Positions 31,571 to 42,344 are shown, counted from the stretch's first letter. The stretch: DNA of 64,000 nucleotides from Budvicia aquatica DSM 5075 = ATCC 35567 (GCF_000427805.1 NZ_ATYS01000002.1:243563-307562); one strand, 5' to 3'. The notes: a model not told the origin generated them from the sequence alone. Translations and numbers: made by a program.

Positions 31571-32569
31571 ATGCCGGATATGCCCTTATGGAAATACTGT
31601 ACAACGGCTCACTATCTTGAGTTTCTAATATCACTCCAACTTTTTGGTGATACCGACTGGTGCGCTGAAAAACAAATTTCCTGCCTCTATACCATCAGTA
31701 ATGACGTTAATGCCCATTATCAACGCACTACTATTTTAAAACGTGACGGGACGCCAAGGCATTTGCTGGCACCGGATCCCCTGCTTAAAAAGATCCAGAA
31801 AAATATTTTACGTAATATATTGGCACCCGTACCTGTTTCGCCTTATGCAACGGCTTACCATAAGGGGGCGGATGTTGTTGCTAATGCTGCGGCTCATCTG
31901 GGGCAGAAGCTGTTACTCAAGCTGGATATTGAAGATTTCTTCGGCAGTATTATATTTCCGATGGTCCGTCGCAGTGCATTTCCGGATATCTACTTTCCAC
32001 CGGCAGTCAGTACGTTGTTAACTCACCTGTGCTGTTACAACGATGCATTACCTCAAGGGGCTCCTACGTCGCCCACGATATCTAATTTAGTGATGAAGCC
32101 TTTTGATAGCCACATTGGCGAGTGGTGTTCAGCACGGGGAATTATTTATACCCGCTACTGCGATGATATGACCTTCTCCGGCGATTTTGACGCGAAAGCG
32201 GTCAAAAATAAGGTGGGGCACTTTTTACAGGCCCTGGGCTTTTCACTGAATAAAGAAAAAACAAAGTTATTAACCCGACATACCCGACAGTCGGTTACCG
32301 GGATTGTAGTGAATCAGAAACTTCAGCTCTCCAGAGATTACCGCAGGCAACTACGGCAGGAGATCTATTTTTGCCAAAAGTTTGGCGTGGTTTCTCACCT
32401 GAAGCGAATGAATTATCCGTTGGAAAGCGGGGATGTTGAGCGGTATCTTCAGGCCTTGCAGGGGAAGGTGAACTTTTTGCTACAGGTTAACCCGGGGGAT
32501 GATGTATTTCGGCAGGCAATGTCGGGGATTAAGCAGATGATAAAAGCTAATAGAAATTCTCAATATTAA
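31571..32569 (+). CDS. Retron-type reverse transcriptase
   Basis: 332 residues. Retron marks: NAAAH at 105-109 (the NAxxH motif), motif A KLDIEDFFGSI (Asp119), QGAPTSP near 162-168, catalytic YCDD at 196-199 (Cys replaces the usual Ala of YADD), and VTG at 242-244, which recognises the RNA. AGGG lies four bases before the ATG. With the RNA just upstream it should make a branched msDNA. No effector gene adjoins it: upstream is cdaR, downstream a hairpin-rich stretch and convergent garD. Retrons of known function are anti-phage toxin/antitoxin-like systems. The closest subtype is not assigned. Confidence 0.93.
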   Translation: MPDMPLWKYCTTAHYLEFLISLQLFGDTDWCAEKQISCLYTISNDVNAHYQRTTILKRDGTPRHLLAPDPLLKKIQKNILRNILAPVPVSPYATAYHKGADVVANAAAHLGQKLLLKLDIEDFFGSIIFPMVRRSAFPDIYFPPAVSTLLTHLCCYNDALPQGAPTSPTISNLVMKPFDSHIGEWCSARGIIYTRYCDDMTFSGDFDAKAVKNKVGHFLQALGFSLNKEKTKLLTRHTRQSVTGIVVNQKLQLSRDYRRQLRQEIYFCQKFGVVSHLKRMNYPLESGDVERYLQALQGKVNFLLQVNPGDDVFRQAMSGIKQMIKANRNSQY

Positions 32570-32661
32570 GGTATCTAAAGCTAGTTACTAGGTATTAATC
32601 TGCGTTGTTGATCTTTGCTTTTGACCTTCAATTCGAGCATGACGAATGTTGCCGAAGACAA

Positions 32662-32777
32662 CTGAAAGATAGCATGTCCCGCAGGGATGCGGGGCAAGGC
32701 ACGGCTTCGTCTGGAACGAATCCGTGCCGGTGCGTTAAATCTTTCAGGTGGCTGAGGTTGCCGCTGCACCGCAGCGG
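32662..32777. repeat. Structured hairpin cluster downstream of the retron RT
   Basis: The 352 bases 32570-32921 contain no convincing gene. Outer arms CTGAAAGAT (32662-32670) and ATCTTTCAG (32739-32747) enclose CCCGCA/TGCGGG (32678-32693) and GGCACGG..TTCGT / ACGAA..CCGTGCC (32698-32728), a cloverleaf-like layout. A third hairpin CCGCTGC/GCAGCGG follows (32761-32777). This could be an intergenic repeat element or a structured RNA. Confidence 0.6.
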
Positions 32778-32805
32778 TCAACATTTGTAGCGAGGCCGCG
32801 GAGAT

Positions 32806-32840
32806 ACAAGAGGGGGTCGGCCTACCCCCTCTTGTTCGGC
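32806..32840. terminator. Terminator between the retron and garD
   Basis: Perfect 12-base stem ACAAGAGGGGGT / ACCCCCTCTTGT with a six-base loop, between the convergent RT and garD genes. T-runs are short on both sides. Confidence 0.65.
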
Positions 32841-32921
32841 CGGTGTATCGTGGCTAAGTTGAGCGATTTACTGTTAACGGACGAAACTATACGCGATAGC
32901 TAGCCCTGCAAGAATGAAAGG

Positions 32922-34484
32922 TTATGTTACTGGGGCTGGATTAAACACGGCCAGCGCATTATGTAATCCCCAATGATCCGACCAGGGTTGCTTACGGCCG
33001 CTGGCAACGTCCAACAATAGGTGAAACAGTTCCCAGCCAACGTCTTCAATGGTGGCATCGCCGGTGGCAATGGTACCCGCGTCGATATCCACCAAATCAT
33101 GCCAACGTTTTGCTAATGCAGTGCGGGTCGACATTTTGATTACCGGTACGGCTGCCAGCCCGTAAGGGGTTCCGCGGCCAGAGGTGAATACCTGCAGTGT
33201 AATACCGGATGAAAGCTGCTGAGTGCCGCATACAAAATCACTGGCCGGCGTTGCTGCGTAAATCAGGCCGCGCTTGGTCGGACGCTGCCCCGGAGACAGC
33301 ACTTCCACAATGGCACTTTTACCTGATTTAGCAATAGAGCCCAGAGCCTTCTCAACCACGTTGGCTAAGCCGCCTTTCTTATTACCCGGCGACGGGTTAG
33401 CACTACGATCGGTTTCACCACTGTTGAGATAGTTATCGTACCAGGCCATTTCACGCAGTAAGTCTTTACCAACCTGCTGATTGATGGTTCTTGGCGTCAG
33501 CAAGTGAACGGCATCGCGCACTTCGGTAACTTCAGAAAACATCACGGTAGCACCGCAGCGCACCAGCAGGTCGGATGCGTATCCTACCGCCGGGTTAGCG
33601 GTCACGCCGGAGAATGCATCACTACCGCCGCATTGCATACCGACGATCAGCTCAGAGGCCGGACAGGTTTCCCGCTTACGCATATTCAGGCGCTGCAGGT
33701 GTTTTTCAGCCACTGACAGTATTTCAGCCACCATGGCCCCGAAGCCTACATGCTGCTCATCCTGCAGCCGGATAATCGGGCTATCCGTCATAATGATCGT
33801 GCCGGTATCCGGCGTACCTTCCAGCAGCCTTTCAGGCTGAAGTTTTTCGCAGCCTAAACCCACAACCATCACTTCTCCGCCAAAGTTAGCGTTTAGCGCC
33901 AGATTATGAATAGTGCGGATTGGGATCACGGCGGCAGGGGCATTAATAGCCACGCCGCAGCCGTACAGGTGGTTCAGGCCGACAACGGCATCTACATTGG
34001 GGTATTTAGGCAACAGGTCCCGCTCTATCAGCTTGACGACGTAGTCTACCACTCCGGCAACGCACTGTACGCTGGTGGTTATCCCCAGTAGATTTTTGGT
34101 TCCTACGCTGCCATCTGCATTACGGTAGCCTTCAAAGGTATAGCCTTCTAGCGGTGGTAAGGCTTCAGGAATCTTAGTGGCAAGCGGCAGGGTTTCCAGC
34201 GCCGGAGCATCAGGCAGCGTCACCAGCGATTCATCAATCCAACTGCCGAGCTTTATCTCTTTCACCGCATAACCGATGATTTCACCATAGCGAATAATAG
34301 CCTCGCCCTGAGCTATTGGTGTTAAAGCAACTTTGTGTCCTTGGGGAATATGTTCTATCAACCTTAAGCCACAGCTAAAGATCGTGCCGGCCGGTAGACC
34401 ATTATCATTAACCACGATAGCGACATTGTCCCGGTCATCAACCTTGATATAGAGAGGTGCCGGTTGAGGTATATTTTTATTCAT
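32922..34484 (-). CDS. garD: Galactarate dehydratase GarD
   Basis: 520 residues, E. coli GarD 523; UxaA/altronate dehydratase family. An N-terminal SAF-like domain (about residues 10-85) is followed by the catalytic domain with [38 protein letters not shown] and [12 protein letters not shown], which carry the iron-binding Cys/His residues. It dehydrates galactarate to 5-dehydro-4-deoxy-D-glucarate, the shared intermediate cleaved by GarL. Divergent from gudP across a 551-base control region. Confidence 0.95.
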   Translation of the reverse strand: MNKNIPQPAPLYIKVDDRDNVAIVVNDNGLPAGTIFSCGLRLIEHIPQGHKVALTPIAQGEAIIRYGEIIGYAVKEIKLGSWIDESLVTLPDAPALETLPLATKIPEALPPLEGYTFEGYRNADGSVGTKNLLGITTSVQCVAGVVDYVVKLIERDLLPKYPNVDAVVGLNHLYGCGVAINAPAAVIPIRTIHNLALNANFGGEVMVVGLGCEKLQPERLLEGTPDTGTIIMTDSPIIRLQDEQHVGFGAMVAEILSVAEKHLQRLNMRKRETCPASELIVGMQCGGSDAFSGVTANPAVGYASDLLVRCGATVMFSEVTEVRDAVHLLTPRTINQQVGKDLLREMAWYDNYLNSGETDRSANPSPGNKKGGLANVVEKALGSIAKSGKSAIVEVLSPGQRPTKRGLIYAATPASDFVCGTQQLSSGITLQVFTSGRGTPYGLAAVPVIKMSTRTALAKRWHDLVDIDAGTIATGDATIEDVGWELFHLLLDVASGRKQPWSDHWGLHNALAVFNPAPVT

Positions 34485-35035
34485 TATACATACCTTTATT
34501 TTAAATAATTATAGGGGGTTATCTTTTTAGCGGCGTAATGCGTTCTTTCTGATTTGTTTCTATTTTCAATTATATCTTATTTGTATTTTTACTGAGTATT
34601 TTTATAAATAACAATATCTATTTTTTATCTTCAGAATAGGGCATTAAAAAAGGCTTTGAATATGTGATTGATGTCGGGTTTTTGCACTAATGTTTATAAG
34701 ATTATGCTGTCTTTTGTGTTTTGTTACATTATGAAAAATAACTATTTTTTGTTTTACGCTTACGAATTAAGGTTGAATGGTATCCTATTTTACATAAATG
34801 ATTAGGCATATGCCCAATGCTTTAGCCTATGCCTGCAATTAGTATCATTTCGCGGTTCTGTGAATTCTTGATTTTTCTAGTTTCTTATTTCTCATTGGGA
34901 AATATATCTGATGATTTTATTGATTTGTATTAATGGAATAAAGCATCAGAACTGTGTTTACCAAACTTATCATCACTAACAATATTAAAAAAAAGAGATA
35001 GCGTTAACGCTTAACATTATCTACAGGAGAACATC
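34485..35035. promoter_or_regulatory. Divergent control region of garD and the gud-gar operon
   Basis: 551 AT-rich bases without a gene. It must hold both promoters and probably CdaR binding sites, but I cannot place them with confidence. ACAGGAG just before gudP is its ribosome site. Confidence 0.5.
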
Positions 35036-36370
35036 ATGGAGTCTATACAATCGGCGTCTGTGGGTGGTGTAAAACCAACTCGCGTTCGCTTTTGGATCGT
35101 TATTATGCTGTTTGTGGTTACCGCTGTTAACTACGGTGACCGGGCAACGCTGGCTATCGCCGGTGCGCCAATGTCTGCAGAATTGGGGCTCGACGCGATC
35201 AGCATGGGATACGTATTCTCAGCTTTCTCATGGGCTTATGTTATTGGCCAGCTTCCGGGCGGTTGGTTACTTGACCGTTTTGGTTCTAAACAGGTTTATT
35301 TCTGGAGTATTTTCACCTGGTCAGTCTTCACCTTATTACAGGGTGCAGTAGGCATGCTTAGCGGCATGTGGGCACTGGTTTTACTCTTCTCTCTGCGTTT
35401 TTTAGTCGGTTTGGCCGAAGCGCCTTCATTTCCGGGCAACAGCCGGATTGTTGCCGCATGGTTCCCGGCACAGGAGCGCGGGACTGCGGTTGCGGTATTT
35501 AACTCAGCTCAATACTTTGCCACGGTTATCTTTGCACCCATTATGGGCTGGTTAACTCACACATTAGGCTGGCAGTTCGTGTTCTACTTTATGGGCGGCT
35601 TCGGCATTATTGTTAGCTTTATCTGGCTAAAAGTAATCCACAATCCGAAAGATCACCCCAGCATTAATCAGGGCGAAATAGATCATATCGAACGCGGTGG
35701 TGCTCTGACCAATATGGATCAGACTCAAAGCGGTAAGAAAGAAGGACCTAAATTCCACTATATTAAACAGCTGCTCAGTTCACGCATGCTGATTGGTATC
35801 TATCTGGGTCAGTACTGTATCAACGCATTAACTTACTTCTTTATCACTTGGTTCCCGGTTTATCTGGTTCAGGCTCGCGGTATGTCGATTCTAAAAGCGG
35901 GTTTTGTGGCTTCCGTTCCTGCACTGTGCGGCTTCGCCGGCGGTATTTTGGGTGGGATTATTTCCGACTACCTGATGAAAAAGACCGGTTCAATTACCTT
36001 TGCCAGAAAGACGCCTATTGTTCTGGGCATGATGCTGTCTATCTCAATGATTTTCTGTAACTACGTTGAATCTGAAATGTTAGTGGTTGGCTTTATGGCT
36101 CTGGCCTTCTTCGGTAAAGGTATCGGTGCACTGGGTTGGGCAGTAATGGCAGATACCGCGCCTAAAGAGATTAGCGGCCTGAGCGGCGGGTTATTCAATA
36201 TGTGCGGCAACGTTTCCGGCATCGTGACGCCAATTGCTATCGGCTACATTGTTTACACCACCGGATCGTTTAACGGCGCACTTATCTACGTTGGAATCCA
36301 TGCTTTTGTTGCCGTAATAAGCTACCTGTTTATCGTTGGTAAGATTGAACGTATCCAGCTGAAAGTATAG
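35036..36370 (+). CDS. gudP: D-glucarate/galactarate transporter GudP (MFS)
   Basis: 444-residue major facilitator (anion:cation symporter family) with about 12 segments. Blocks such as [67 protein letters not shown] and [18 protein letters not shown] match E. coli GudP. GarP is the alternative, but the following gudX-gudD order favours GudP; no second transporter (garP) is present here. First gene of gudP-gudX-gudD-garL-garR-garK. Confidence 0.94.
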   Translation: MESIQSASVGGVKPTRVRFWIVIMLFVVTAVNYGDRATLAIAGAPMSAELGLDAISMGYVFSAFSWAYVIGQLPGGWLLDRFGSKQVYFWSIFTWSVFTLLQGAVGMLSGMWALVLLFSLRFLVGLAEAPSFPGNSRIVAAWFPAQERGTAVAVFNSAQYFATVIFAPIMGWLTHTLGWQFVFYFMGGFGIIVSFIWLKVIHNPKDHPSINQGEIDHIERGGALTNMDQTQSGKKEGPKFHYIKQLLSSRMLIGIYLGQYCINALTYFFITWFPVYLVQARGMSILKAGFVASVPALCGFAGGILGGIISDYLMKKTGSITFARKTPIVLGMMLSISMIFCNYVESEMLVVGFMALAFFGKGIGALGWAVMADTAPKEISGLSGGLFNMCGNVSGIVTPIAIGYIVYTTGSFNGALIYVGIHAFVAVISYLFIVGKIERIQLKV

Positions 36371-36381
36371 GAATATTCATT

Positions 36382-37716
36382 ATGCATACTCAAGACACGC
36401 CTAAAATTATCTCGATGCAGGTTGTTCAGGTTGCTGGTCATGACAGCATGCTGATGAATATTGGCGGCGCCCATGGCGCCTACTTCACCCGCAATATCGT
36501 GATTATCAAAGACAACGCCGGTCATACCGGTGTGGGTGAAGCTCCCGGTGGCTCGGTGATTTATAACACCTTAGTTGAAGCTATTCCTCATGTTGAAGGG
36601 CAGTCGATTGCTATTCTTAACCGTCTGGTGAATAACCTGCACCAGGGAAACCTGAATGCAGATTACGATACCTTTGGTAAAGGTGCATGGACCTTTGAAC
36701 TGCGGGTTAACGCCGTTGCGGCACTGGAATCAGCACTGCTTGACCTGATGGGACAGTTCCTGAAGGTACCCGTTGCTGAGTTACTTGGTCCGGGTAAACA
36801 GCGTGATGAAGTCACTGTGCTCGGCTATCTGTTCTATATCGGTGATAGCCAGAAGACGGACTTACCTTATCTGGCTCCGGAAACGGGTAAACATGACTGG
36901 TATCGACTGCGCCATCAGAAAGCGATGGACACTGCATCAGTGATTGAGTTGGCGGCCGCGGCTAAAGATCGCTATGGCTTTAAAGACTTCAAAATGAAAG
37001 GCGGCGTGCTGGCGGGTGAAACGGAAATTGAAACCGTAACAGCGTTAGCTAAAACCTTTACCGATGCACGTATTACACTGGACCCTAACGGCGCCTGGTC
37101 GCTGGATGAAGCTATTCGATTATGTAAAGGGCTAAACCATGTTCTGACCTATGCAGAAGACCCCTGTGGTGCAGAGAATGGCTATTCCGGTCGCGAAATC
37201 ATGGCTGAGTTCCGCCGGGCTACCGGCCTGCCAACGGCGACTAATATGGTGGCGACTAACTGGCGCGAAATGTGCCACGCCATTATGTTACAGGCGGTCG
37301 ACATTCCGCTGGCCGACCCGCATTTCTGGACGATGACCGGTGCAACGCGCGTCGCTCAAATGTGCGATGAGTGGGGCCTGACGTGGGGATGCCATTCCAA
37401 TAACCATTTCGACATTTCTCTGGCGATGTTTACCCACGTCGGGGCGGCAGCACCGGGTAATCCTACCGCGCTGGATACCCACTGGATTTGGCAAGAAGGA
37501 CAGTTCTTAACCAAAGAACCGATGCAGATCGTTAATGGAAAAATTGCCCTTAATGATAAGCCGGGGTTAGGTATTGAGCTGGATATGCAACGGGTAGAAG
37601 CAGCCCATGAGTTGCATAAAAAGCTGCCATCCGGCTCACGTAATGATGCTGCTGCGATGCAGTATTTAATACCGGGTTGGACGTTTGATAAAAAACGCCC
37701 GGCGATGGTGCGCTGA
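36382..37716 (+). CDS. gudX: Glucarate dehydratase-related protein GudX
   Basis: 444-residue enolase-superfamily protein, close paralogue of the next gene. The KxK acid/base motif (FKMKGGV), the metal ligands in LDPNGAWS and YAEDPCGAE, and the His in [10 protein letters not shown] are all present, so it may be active. In E. coli GudX is a poorer glucarate/idarate dehydratase than GudD. It lies 11 bases after gudP and a hairpin separates it from gudD. Confidence 0.9.
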   Translation: MHTQDTPKIISMQVVQVAGHDSMLMNIGGAHGAYFTRNIVIIKDNAGHTGVGEAPGGSVIYNTLVEAIPHVEGQSIAILNRLVNNLHQGNLNADYDTFGKGAWTFELRVNAVAALESALLDLMGQFLKVPVAELLGPGKQRDEVTVLGYLFYIGDSQKTDLPYLAPETGKHDWYRLRHQKAMDTASVIELAAAAKDRYGFKDFKMKGGVLAGETEIETVTALAKTFTDARITLDPNGAWSLDEAIRLCKGLNHVLTYAEDPCGAENGYSGREIMAEFRRATGLPTATNMVATNWREMCHAIMLQAVDIPLADPHFWTMTGATRVAQMCDEWGLTWGCHSNNHFDISLAMFTHVGAAAPGNPTALDTHWIWQEGQFLTKEPMQIVNGKIALNDKPGLGIELDMQRVEAAHELHKKLPSGSRNDAAAMQYLIPGWTFDKKRPAMVR

Positions 37717-37730
37717 TTCATTATTGCTAC

Positions 37731-37759
37731 GGTGGTGAGCTGAAAACAGCTTCACTACC
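37731..37759 (+). repeat. Intercistronic hairpin gudX-gudD
   Basis: GGTGGTGAGCTG-AAAA-CAGCTTCACTACC, one bulge and one G-U. No T run: likely an mRNA stability or differential-expression element. Confidence 0.6.
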
Positions 37760-37803
37760 GGTTATTCAATTAACTTAAAACAAATAATAAAGGTGGATTT
37801 ACT

Positions 37804-39141
37804 ATGAGTTTATCAACATCCCCGACAGTGACTGAGATGCAGGTTATTCCGGTTGCCGGATATGACAGCATGCTGCTTAACCTGAGCGGCGCTCATTCTC
37901 CTTACTTCACCCGTAATATTGTGATTATGAAAGATAACGCCGGTAATACCGGCGTAGGCGAAGTTCCCGGCGGTGAGCGTATTCGTCAGACGCTGGAAGA
38001 TGCCAAACCGTTAATCGTTGGTAAAACGCTGGGCGAATATAAAAATGTGATGCAGGCGGTACGTAATCAGTTCTCCGATCGTGATTCTGCCGGTCGTGGT
38101 AACCAAACGTTTGACCTGAGAACAACGATTCACGTTGTGACGGCCGTTGAAGCCGCCATGCTCGACTTATTAGGGCAGCATTTGAATGTCACCGTTGCGT
38201 CATTATTAGGTGATGGTCAACAGCGCGATGCCGTTGAAATGCTGGGCTACCTGTTCTATATCGGCGATCGAAATAAAACTGACCTGCCTTATCAGAACCA
38301 AAAAGACGATAAATGCGACTGGTATCGTCTGCGTCACGAAGAAGCGCTGTCACCTGAAACCGTGGTGCGTTTAGCTGAAGCAGCATATGAAAAATATGGC
38401 TTCAACGATTTTAAACTTAAAGGCGGCGTGCTGGCCGGTTGTGAAGAGGCTGAAGCCATTGTTGCACTGGCTAAGCGCTTCCCGGAAGCCCGAGTTACGC
38501 TGGATCCGAACGGTGCCTGGTCTTTAGACGAAGCCATTGAAATCGGTAAGGGATTGCGTGGCGTGCTGGCTTACGCTGAGGATCCTTGCGGTGCTGAGGC
38601 GGGTTATTCAGGCCGTGAAGTGATGGCTGAGTTCCGCCGAGCAACCGGGCTGCTAACGGCGACCAATATGGTGGCCACCGACTGGCGCCAGATGGGCCAT
38701 ACCATTCAGCTTCATTCCGTCGATATTCCGCTGGCAGACCCGCATTTCTGGACCATGCAAGGTTCTGTTCGCGTCGCTCAAATGTGCCATGAGTGGGGCC
38801 TGACGTGGGGTTCTCATTCCAATAACCACTTTGATATTTCTTTGGCGATGTTTACCCATGTTGCCGCGGCGGCTCCGGGTAAGATCACCGCCATTGATAC
38901 TCACTGGATCTGGCAAGAAGGGAATCAACGCATCACCAAAGAGCCATTAAAAATTGAAGGCGGCATGGTTCAGGTTCCTAAGAAACCGGGGCTGGGAATT
39001 GAGATTGATATGGATCAGGTGCGTAAAGCTAATGAGCTCTATAACAGCATGGGACTGGGCGCGCGTAACGATGCGGTCGGCATGCAGTATCTGATTCCTA
39101 ATTGGACTTTCGATAATAAGAAACCGTGTTTGGTTCGTTAA
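37804..39141 (+). CDS. gudD: Glucarate dehydratase
   Basis: 445 residues, E. coli GudD 446. Enolase superfamily: FKLKGGV supplies the two lysines, LDPNGAWS and YAEDPCGAE the Mg2+ ligands, and [10 protein letters not shown] the catalytic His. It dehydrates D-glucarate (and L-idarate) to 5-dehydro-4-deoxy-D-glucarate. GudD and GudX are tandem paralogues of about equal length. AAGGTGG upstream of the ATG. Confidence 0.96.
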   Translation: MSLSTSPTVTEMQVIPVAGYDSMLLNLSGAHSPYFTRNIVIMKDNAGNTGVGEVPGGERIRQTLEDAKPLIVGKTLGEYKNVMQAVRNQFSDRDSAGRGNQTFDLRTTIHVVTAVEAAMLDLLGQHLNVTVASLLGDGQQRDAVEMLGYLFYIGDRNKTDLPYQNQKDDKCDWYRLRHEEALSPETVVRLAEAAYEKYGFNDFKLKGGVLAGCEEAEAIVALAKRFPEARVTLDPNGAWSLDEAIEIGKGLRGVLAYAEDPCGAEAGYSGREVMAEFRRATGLLTATNMVATDWRQMGHTIQLHSVDIPLADPHFWTMQGSVRVAQMCHEWGLTWGSHSNNHFDISLAMFTHVAAAAPGKITAIDTHWIWQEGNQRITKEPLKIEGGMVQVPKKPGLGIEIDMDQVRKANELYNSMGLGARNDAVGMQYLIPNWTFDNKKPCLVR

Positions 39142-39149
39142 TTTTGTCG

Positions 39150-39183
39150 GGCGAAACAGGCCAGGTTTTATGCCTGTTTCGCC
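39150..39183 (+). repeat. Intercistronic hairpin gudD-garL
   Basis: Perfect 12-base stem GGCGAAACAGGC / GCCTGTTTCGCC with a ten-base loop; no T run follows. Confidence 0.7.
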
Positions 39184-39227
39184 ACTAAAAATTATTCGCC
39201 GGTTGCAATAAGAACAGAGGATTCACC

Positions 39228-39998
39228 ATGCTTAAATGTAATATTCCTAATCAGTTTCGTCAGGATTTACGTGAGGGAAAAACCTTAATTGGCTGTTGGG
39301 CAGCCTTAGCTAACCCGATTACCACCGAAGTTTTAGGCTATGCCGGTTTTGACTGGCTACTGCTTGACGGAGAGCATGCGCCGAATGATATCGGTACCTT
39401 TATTCCCCAGCTAATGGCGCTGAAAGATAGCGTTAGTGCGCCTATTGTGCGCCCGCAGTCAAACGACCCGGTCACCATTAAACGCCTGCTGGATATTGGT
39501 TTCTATAACCTATTAATTCCGTTTGTTGAAACGGAAGAAGAGGCGCTTAGGGCGGTCTCATCTACCCGCTATCCGCCGCAGGGCATACGCGGTGTTTCTG
39601 TCTCTCACCGCAGTAACCGCTACGGGTTAGAACAGGACTATTTTACAAAAATTAACCACAATATTTGCGTCATGGCTCAGATAGAGAGCCAACAGGGCGT
39701 TGATAATCTGGATGCTATTGCCGCCGTTGATGGCATTGACGGAATTTTTGTCGGGCCGAGTGACCTGTCAGCAGCATTAGGCTACCTCGGACAGGCGGGG
39801 CATCCGGAAGTACAGAAAGTCATTCGTCATATTTTTGAACGCGCTAAAGCCCACGGAAAAGCGTGCGGAATTCTGGCGCCGGTAGAGGCAGATGCCCGCC
39901 GTTATCAGGAATGGGGAGCGACCTTTGTTGCCGTTGGCAGCGATTTGGGGGTTTTCCGTGCGGCAACTCAGGCCTTGAGTGACAAATTTAAGAAATAG
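39228..39998 (+). CDS. garL: 5-keto-4-deoxy-D-glucarate aldolase GarL
   Basis: 256 residues, equal to E. coli GarL. HpcH/HpaI class II aldolase: metal and phosphate-binding blocks [41 protein letters not shown] and [14 protein letters not shown] are intact. It splits 5-dehydro-4-deoxy-D-glucarate to pyruvate and tartronate semialdehyde. AGAGG precedes the ATG. Confidence 0.96.
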   Translation: MLKCNIPNQFRQDLREGKTLIGCWAALANPITTEVLGYAGFDWLLLDGEHAPNDIGTFIPQLMALKDSVSAPIVRPQSNDPVTIKRLLDIGFYNLLIPFVETEEEALRAVSSTRYPPQGIRGVSVSHRSNRYGLEQDYFTKINHNICVMAQIESQQGVDNLDAIAAVDGIDGIFVGPSDLSAALGYLGQAGHPEVQKVIRHIFERAKAHGKACGILAPVEADARRYQEWGATFVAVGSDLGVFRAATQALSDKFKK

Positions 39999-40064
39999 TT
40001 TTAACTGAAATTTAGGCCGCGGCCTCTGGCGGCGGTGCTTGTTAACCAATTGAAGGAAACAGAC

Positions 40065-40949
40065 ATGAAAATTGGATTTATCGGCTTAGGTATTATGGGT
40101 AAGCCTATGAGCAAAAACCTGCTTAAAGCAGGCTACGCATTGGTGGTAATGGATCGTAATACCGATGCTGTTGCTGAAGTGGTTGCTGCCGGTGCGGTAT
40201 CCGCTAACTCACCGAAATCCGTTGCTGAACAGGTTGATGTGATTATTACTATGCTGCCAAATTCACCACAGGTGAAAGAGGTGGTTCTGGGTGAAAACGG
40301 CGTAATCGAAGGCGCTAAAAAGGGTTCAGTGGTTATCGATATGAGCTCAATTGCTCCGCTGGCCAGCCGTGAAATCAGTGAAGCTCTGGCGGCTAACGGG
40401 ATTGAAATGCTTGATGCGCCGGTTAGCGGCGGGGAACCTAAAGCGATTGATGCCACTTTATCGGTGATGGTTGGCGGTAAAAAGCCGGTATTCGACCGTT
40501 GCTTTGACATTATGAAAACCATGGCAGGCTCAGTCGTCCATACCGGTGATATCGGCGCAGGGAACGTGACTAAGCTGGCTAACCAGGTCATTGTAGCGCT
40601 GAATATTGCCGCCATGTCTGAAGCCTTAGTACTGGCAACCAAAGCCGGAGTAAACCCGGATTTAGTCTTCCAGGCTATTCGCGGCGGTCTGGCGGGTAGT
40701 ACCGTTCTGGATGCGAAAGCACCCATGGTCATGGATCGCAATTTTAAACCGGGTTTTCGCATTGACTTACATATTAAAGATTTAGCCAACGCACTGGATA
40801 CCTCCCACAGCGTAGGCGCCCAACTGCCATTAACTGCGGCAGTGATGGAGATGATGCAGGCATTAAAAGCTGATGATATGGGCACTTCTGATCACTGTGC
40901 GCTGGCTCGTTATTACGAAAAGTTAGCTAAAGTTGAAGTAACACGATAA
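40065..40949 (+). CDS. garR: Tartronate semialdehyde reductase GarR
   Basis: 294 residues from the ATG at 40065 (AAGGAAAC upstream), the length of E. coli GarR; an in-frame start 30 bases earlier lacks a ribosome site. Beta-hydroxyacid dehydrogenase family: N-terminal NAD(P) motif GFIGLGIMGKPM, substrate motif DAPVSGGEPKA, catalytic Lys in GNVTKLANQVIVALN. It reduces tartronate semialdehyde from GarL to D-glycerate. Confidence 0.96.
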   Translation: MKIGFIGLGIMGKPMSKNLLKAGYALVVMDRNTDAVAEVVAAGAVSANSPKSVAEQVDVIITMLPNSPQVKEVVLGENGVIEGAKKGSVVIDMSSIAPLASREISEALAANGIEMLDAPVSGGEPKAIDATLSVMVGGKKPVFDRCFDIMKTMAGSVVHTGDIGAGNVTKLANQVIVALNIAAMSEALVLATKAGVNPDLVFQAIRGGLAGSTVLDAKAPMVMDRNFKPGFRIDLHIKDLANALDTSHSVGAQLPLTAAVMEMMQALKADDMGTSDHCALARYYEKLAKVEVTR

Positions 40950-40959
40950 TTCTCGTTGA

Positions 40960-40983
40960 TTCCGCCGCCTTGGTGCGGCGGAA
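40960..40983 (+). repeat. Intercistronic hairpin garR-garK
   Basis: TTCCGCCGC / GCGGCGGAA, nine perfect pairs, six-base loop, no T run. Confidence 0.65.
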
Positions 40984-41034
40984 GAGTGGTCGATGTTTAT
41001 CGGGTCATTAAGTCATCTTTTATATGGATAAGTT

Positions 41035-42177
41035 ATGAAAATAGTCATAGCTCCGGACTCCTACAAAGAAAGTCTCAGCGCGTTGGATGTTGCTATTCAA
41101 ATTGAGGCCGGGTTCCGCGAAATTTTCCCCGATGCTGAATATATTAAATTACCGGTCGCCGACGGGGGAGAAGGCACCGTCGAAGCGATGGTGGCTGCAA
41201 CCTCAGGAAGAATCATAGCGGTAGATGTCACCGATCCGCTGGGCGAAAGAGGTTCTGCTTTTTTAGGACTATCCGGTGACGATCGCTACGCCATCATTGA
41301 AATGGCCGCGGCAAGCGGGCTGGAGCGCGTACCGGTTAATAAACGCAATCCGATGATCACCACTTCATTTGGCACCGGTGAACTGATTTCAGCGGCGCTA
41401 AATCAGGGGGTAACCCACTGTATTATTGGTATCGGTGGCAGCGCAACTAACGATGGCGGAGCCGGAATGGCACAGGCGTTGGGGGTTCAACTGCTGGATA
41501 TTGATGGTAAACAGCTGGGTTTTGGTGGCGGTGAATTGGAAAAGCTGGACCGCATTGATATTAGTGCAATGGACCCGCGCATTAAAAACTGTCGCTTTGA
41601 AGTGGCTTGTGATGTCACTAATCCGCTAACCGGTGCTCAGGGGGCTTCGGCTATTTTTGGCCCGCAAAAAGGCGCTTCAGCTACAATGATTGAGCAGTTA
41701 GATGCAAATTTATTGCACTATGCAAAAATTATTAAACGGGACTTGGGGCTGGAGGTTAATGACGTTCCCGGTGCCGGAGCGGCCGGTGGCATGGGGGCTG
41801 CGTTACTGGCTTTTTTAGGCGCGGAGCTGCGCCCCGGTATCGATATCGTTACCGAAGCCGTCGGGTTAGATGCGGTAGTAAAGGACGCCGATTTAGTGAT
41901 TACCGGGGAAGGGCGCATCGATAGCCAAACCGTTAACGGTAAGGTACCTATTGGCGTCGCCAGGGTGGCTAAGCGTTACAACAAGCCAGTTATCGCCATT
42001 GCCGGCAGCCTGAGCAGTGATGTTGATATTGTCTATCAGCACGGGCTGGATGCGACATTTAGCGTGTTATATAAAATTTGTTCTTTAGATGACGCTCTAA
42101 AGCAGGCTGCTGAAAACGTAAAAATGACCGCGCGTAATATTGCGATGGTGTTTAAATTAGGCTTGAGCCTCAGATAG
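41035..42177 (+). CDS. garK: Glycerate 2-kinase GarK
   Basis: 380 residues, E. coli GarK 381. Glycerate kinase type 1: starts KIVIAPDSYKESLSA, with PVADGGEGTVEAM, GIGGSATNDGGAGMAQALG and ITGEGRIDSQTVNGK. It phosphorylates D-glycerate to 2-phosphoglycerate, linking the pathway to lower glycolysis. Last gene of the gud-gar operon. Confidence 0.96.
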   Translation: MKIVIAPDSYKESLSALDVAIQIEAGFREIFPDAEYIKLPVADGGEGTVEAMVAATSGRIIAVDVTDPLGERGSAFLGLSGDDRYAIIEMAAASGLERVPVNKRNPMITTSFGTGELISAALNQGVTHCIIGIGGSATNDGGAGMAQALGVQLLDIDGKQLGFGGGELEKLDRIDISAMDPRIKNCRFEVACDVTNPLTGAQGASAIFGPQKGASATMIEQLDANLLHYAKIIKRDLGLEVNDVPGAGAAGGMGAALLAFLGAELRPGIDIVTEAVGLDAVVKDADLVITGEGRIDSQTVNGKVPIGVARVAKRYNKPVIAIAGSLSSDVDIVYQHGLDATFSVLYKICSLDDALKQAAENVKMTARNIAMVFKLGLSLR

Positions 42178-42273
42178 TGGTTCAGGCTGGTGGCTAGGTT
42201 TTTAAACTCAAAGGACTTTGGCTTGGGGTTTCGAGCAACCCTCGTGTTAGCCATCATCAAGCTATCTTCCCCG

Positions 42274-42297
42274 TCATCCCCGCGTTCGCGGGGATGA
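42274..42297. repeat. REP-like palindrome
   Basis: TCATCCCCGCG-TT-CGCGGGGATGA, 11 perfect pairs, preceded by CG. It belongs to the widespread GTCATCCC-type intergenic repeats; a related unit lies at 63911. Confidence 0.7.
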
Positions 42298-42344
42298 GGA
42301 TATCGCAGGCTTATATGGTGCAGAGATATGCTTAACTAACCGGC

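Noticed and set aside
32581..32790. Short open frames on both strands after the retron RT, as possible effectors
   Set aside because: Both lie over strong hairpins, have repeat-derived Arg/Pro-rich composition and no ribosome sites.
40133..40885. Long minus-strand open frame (250 codons) opposite garR
   Set aside because: It is antisense to a clear GarR gene, has no family features and reflects codon bias of the true strand.
42274..42297. Palindrome resembling a type I-E CRISPR repeat (CCCCGCG)
   Set aside because: Single copy, no spacers, no cas genes; fits GTCATCCC-type REP sequences.
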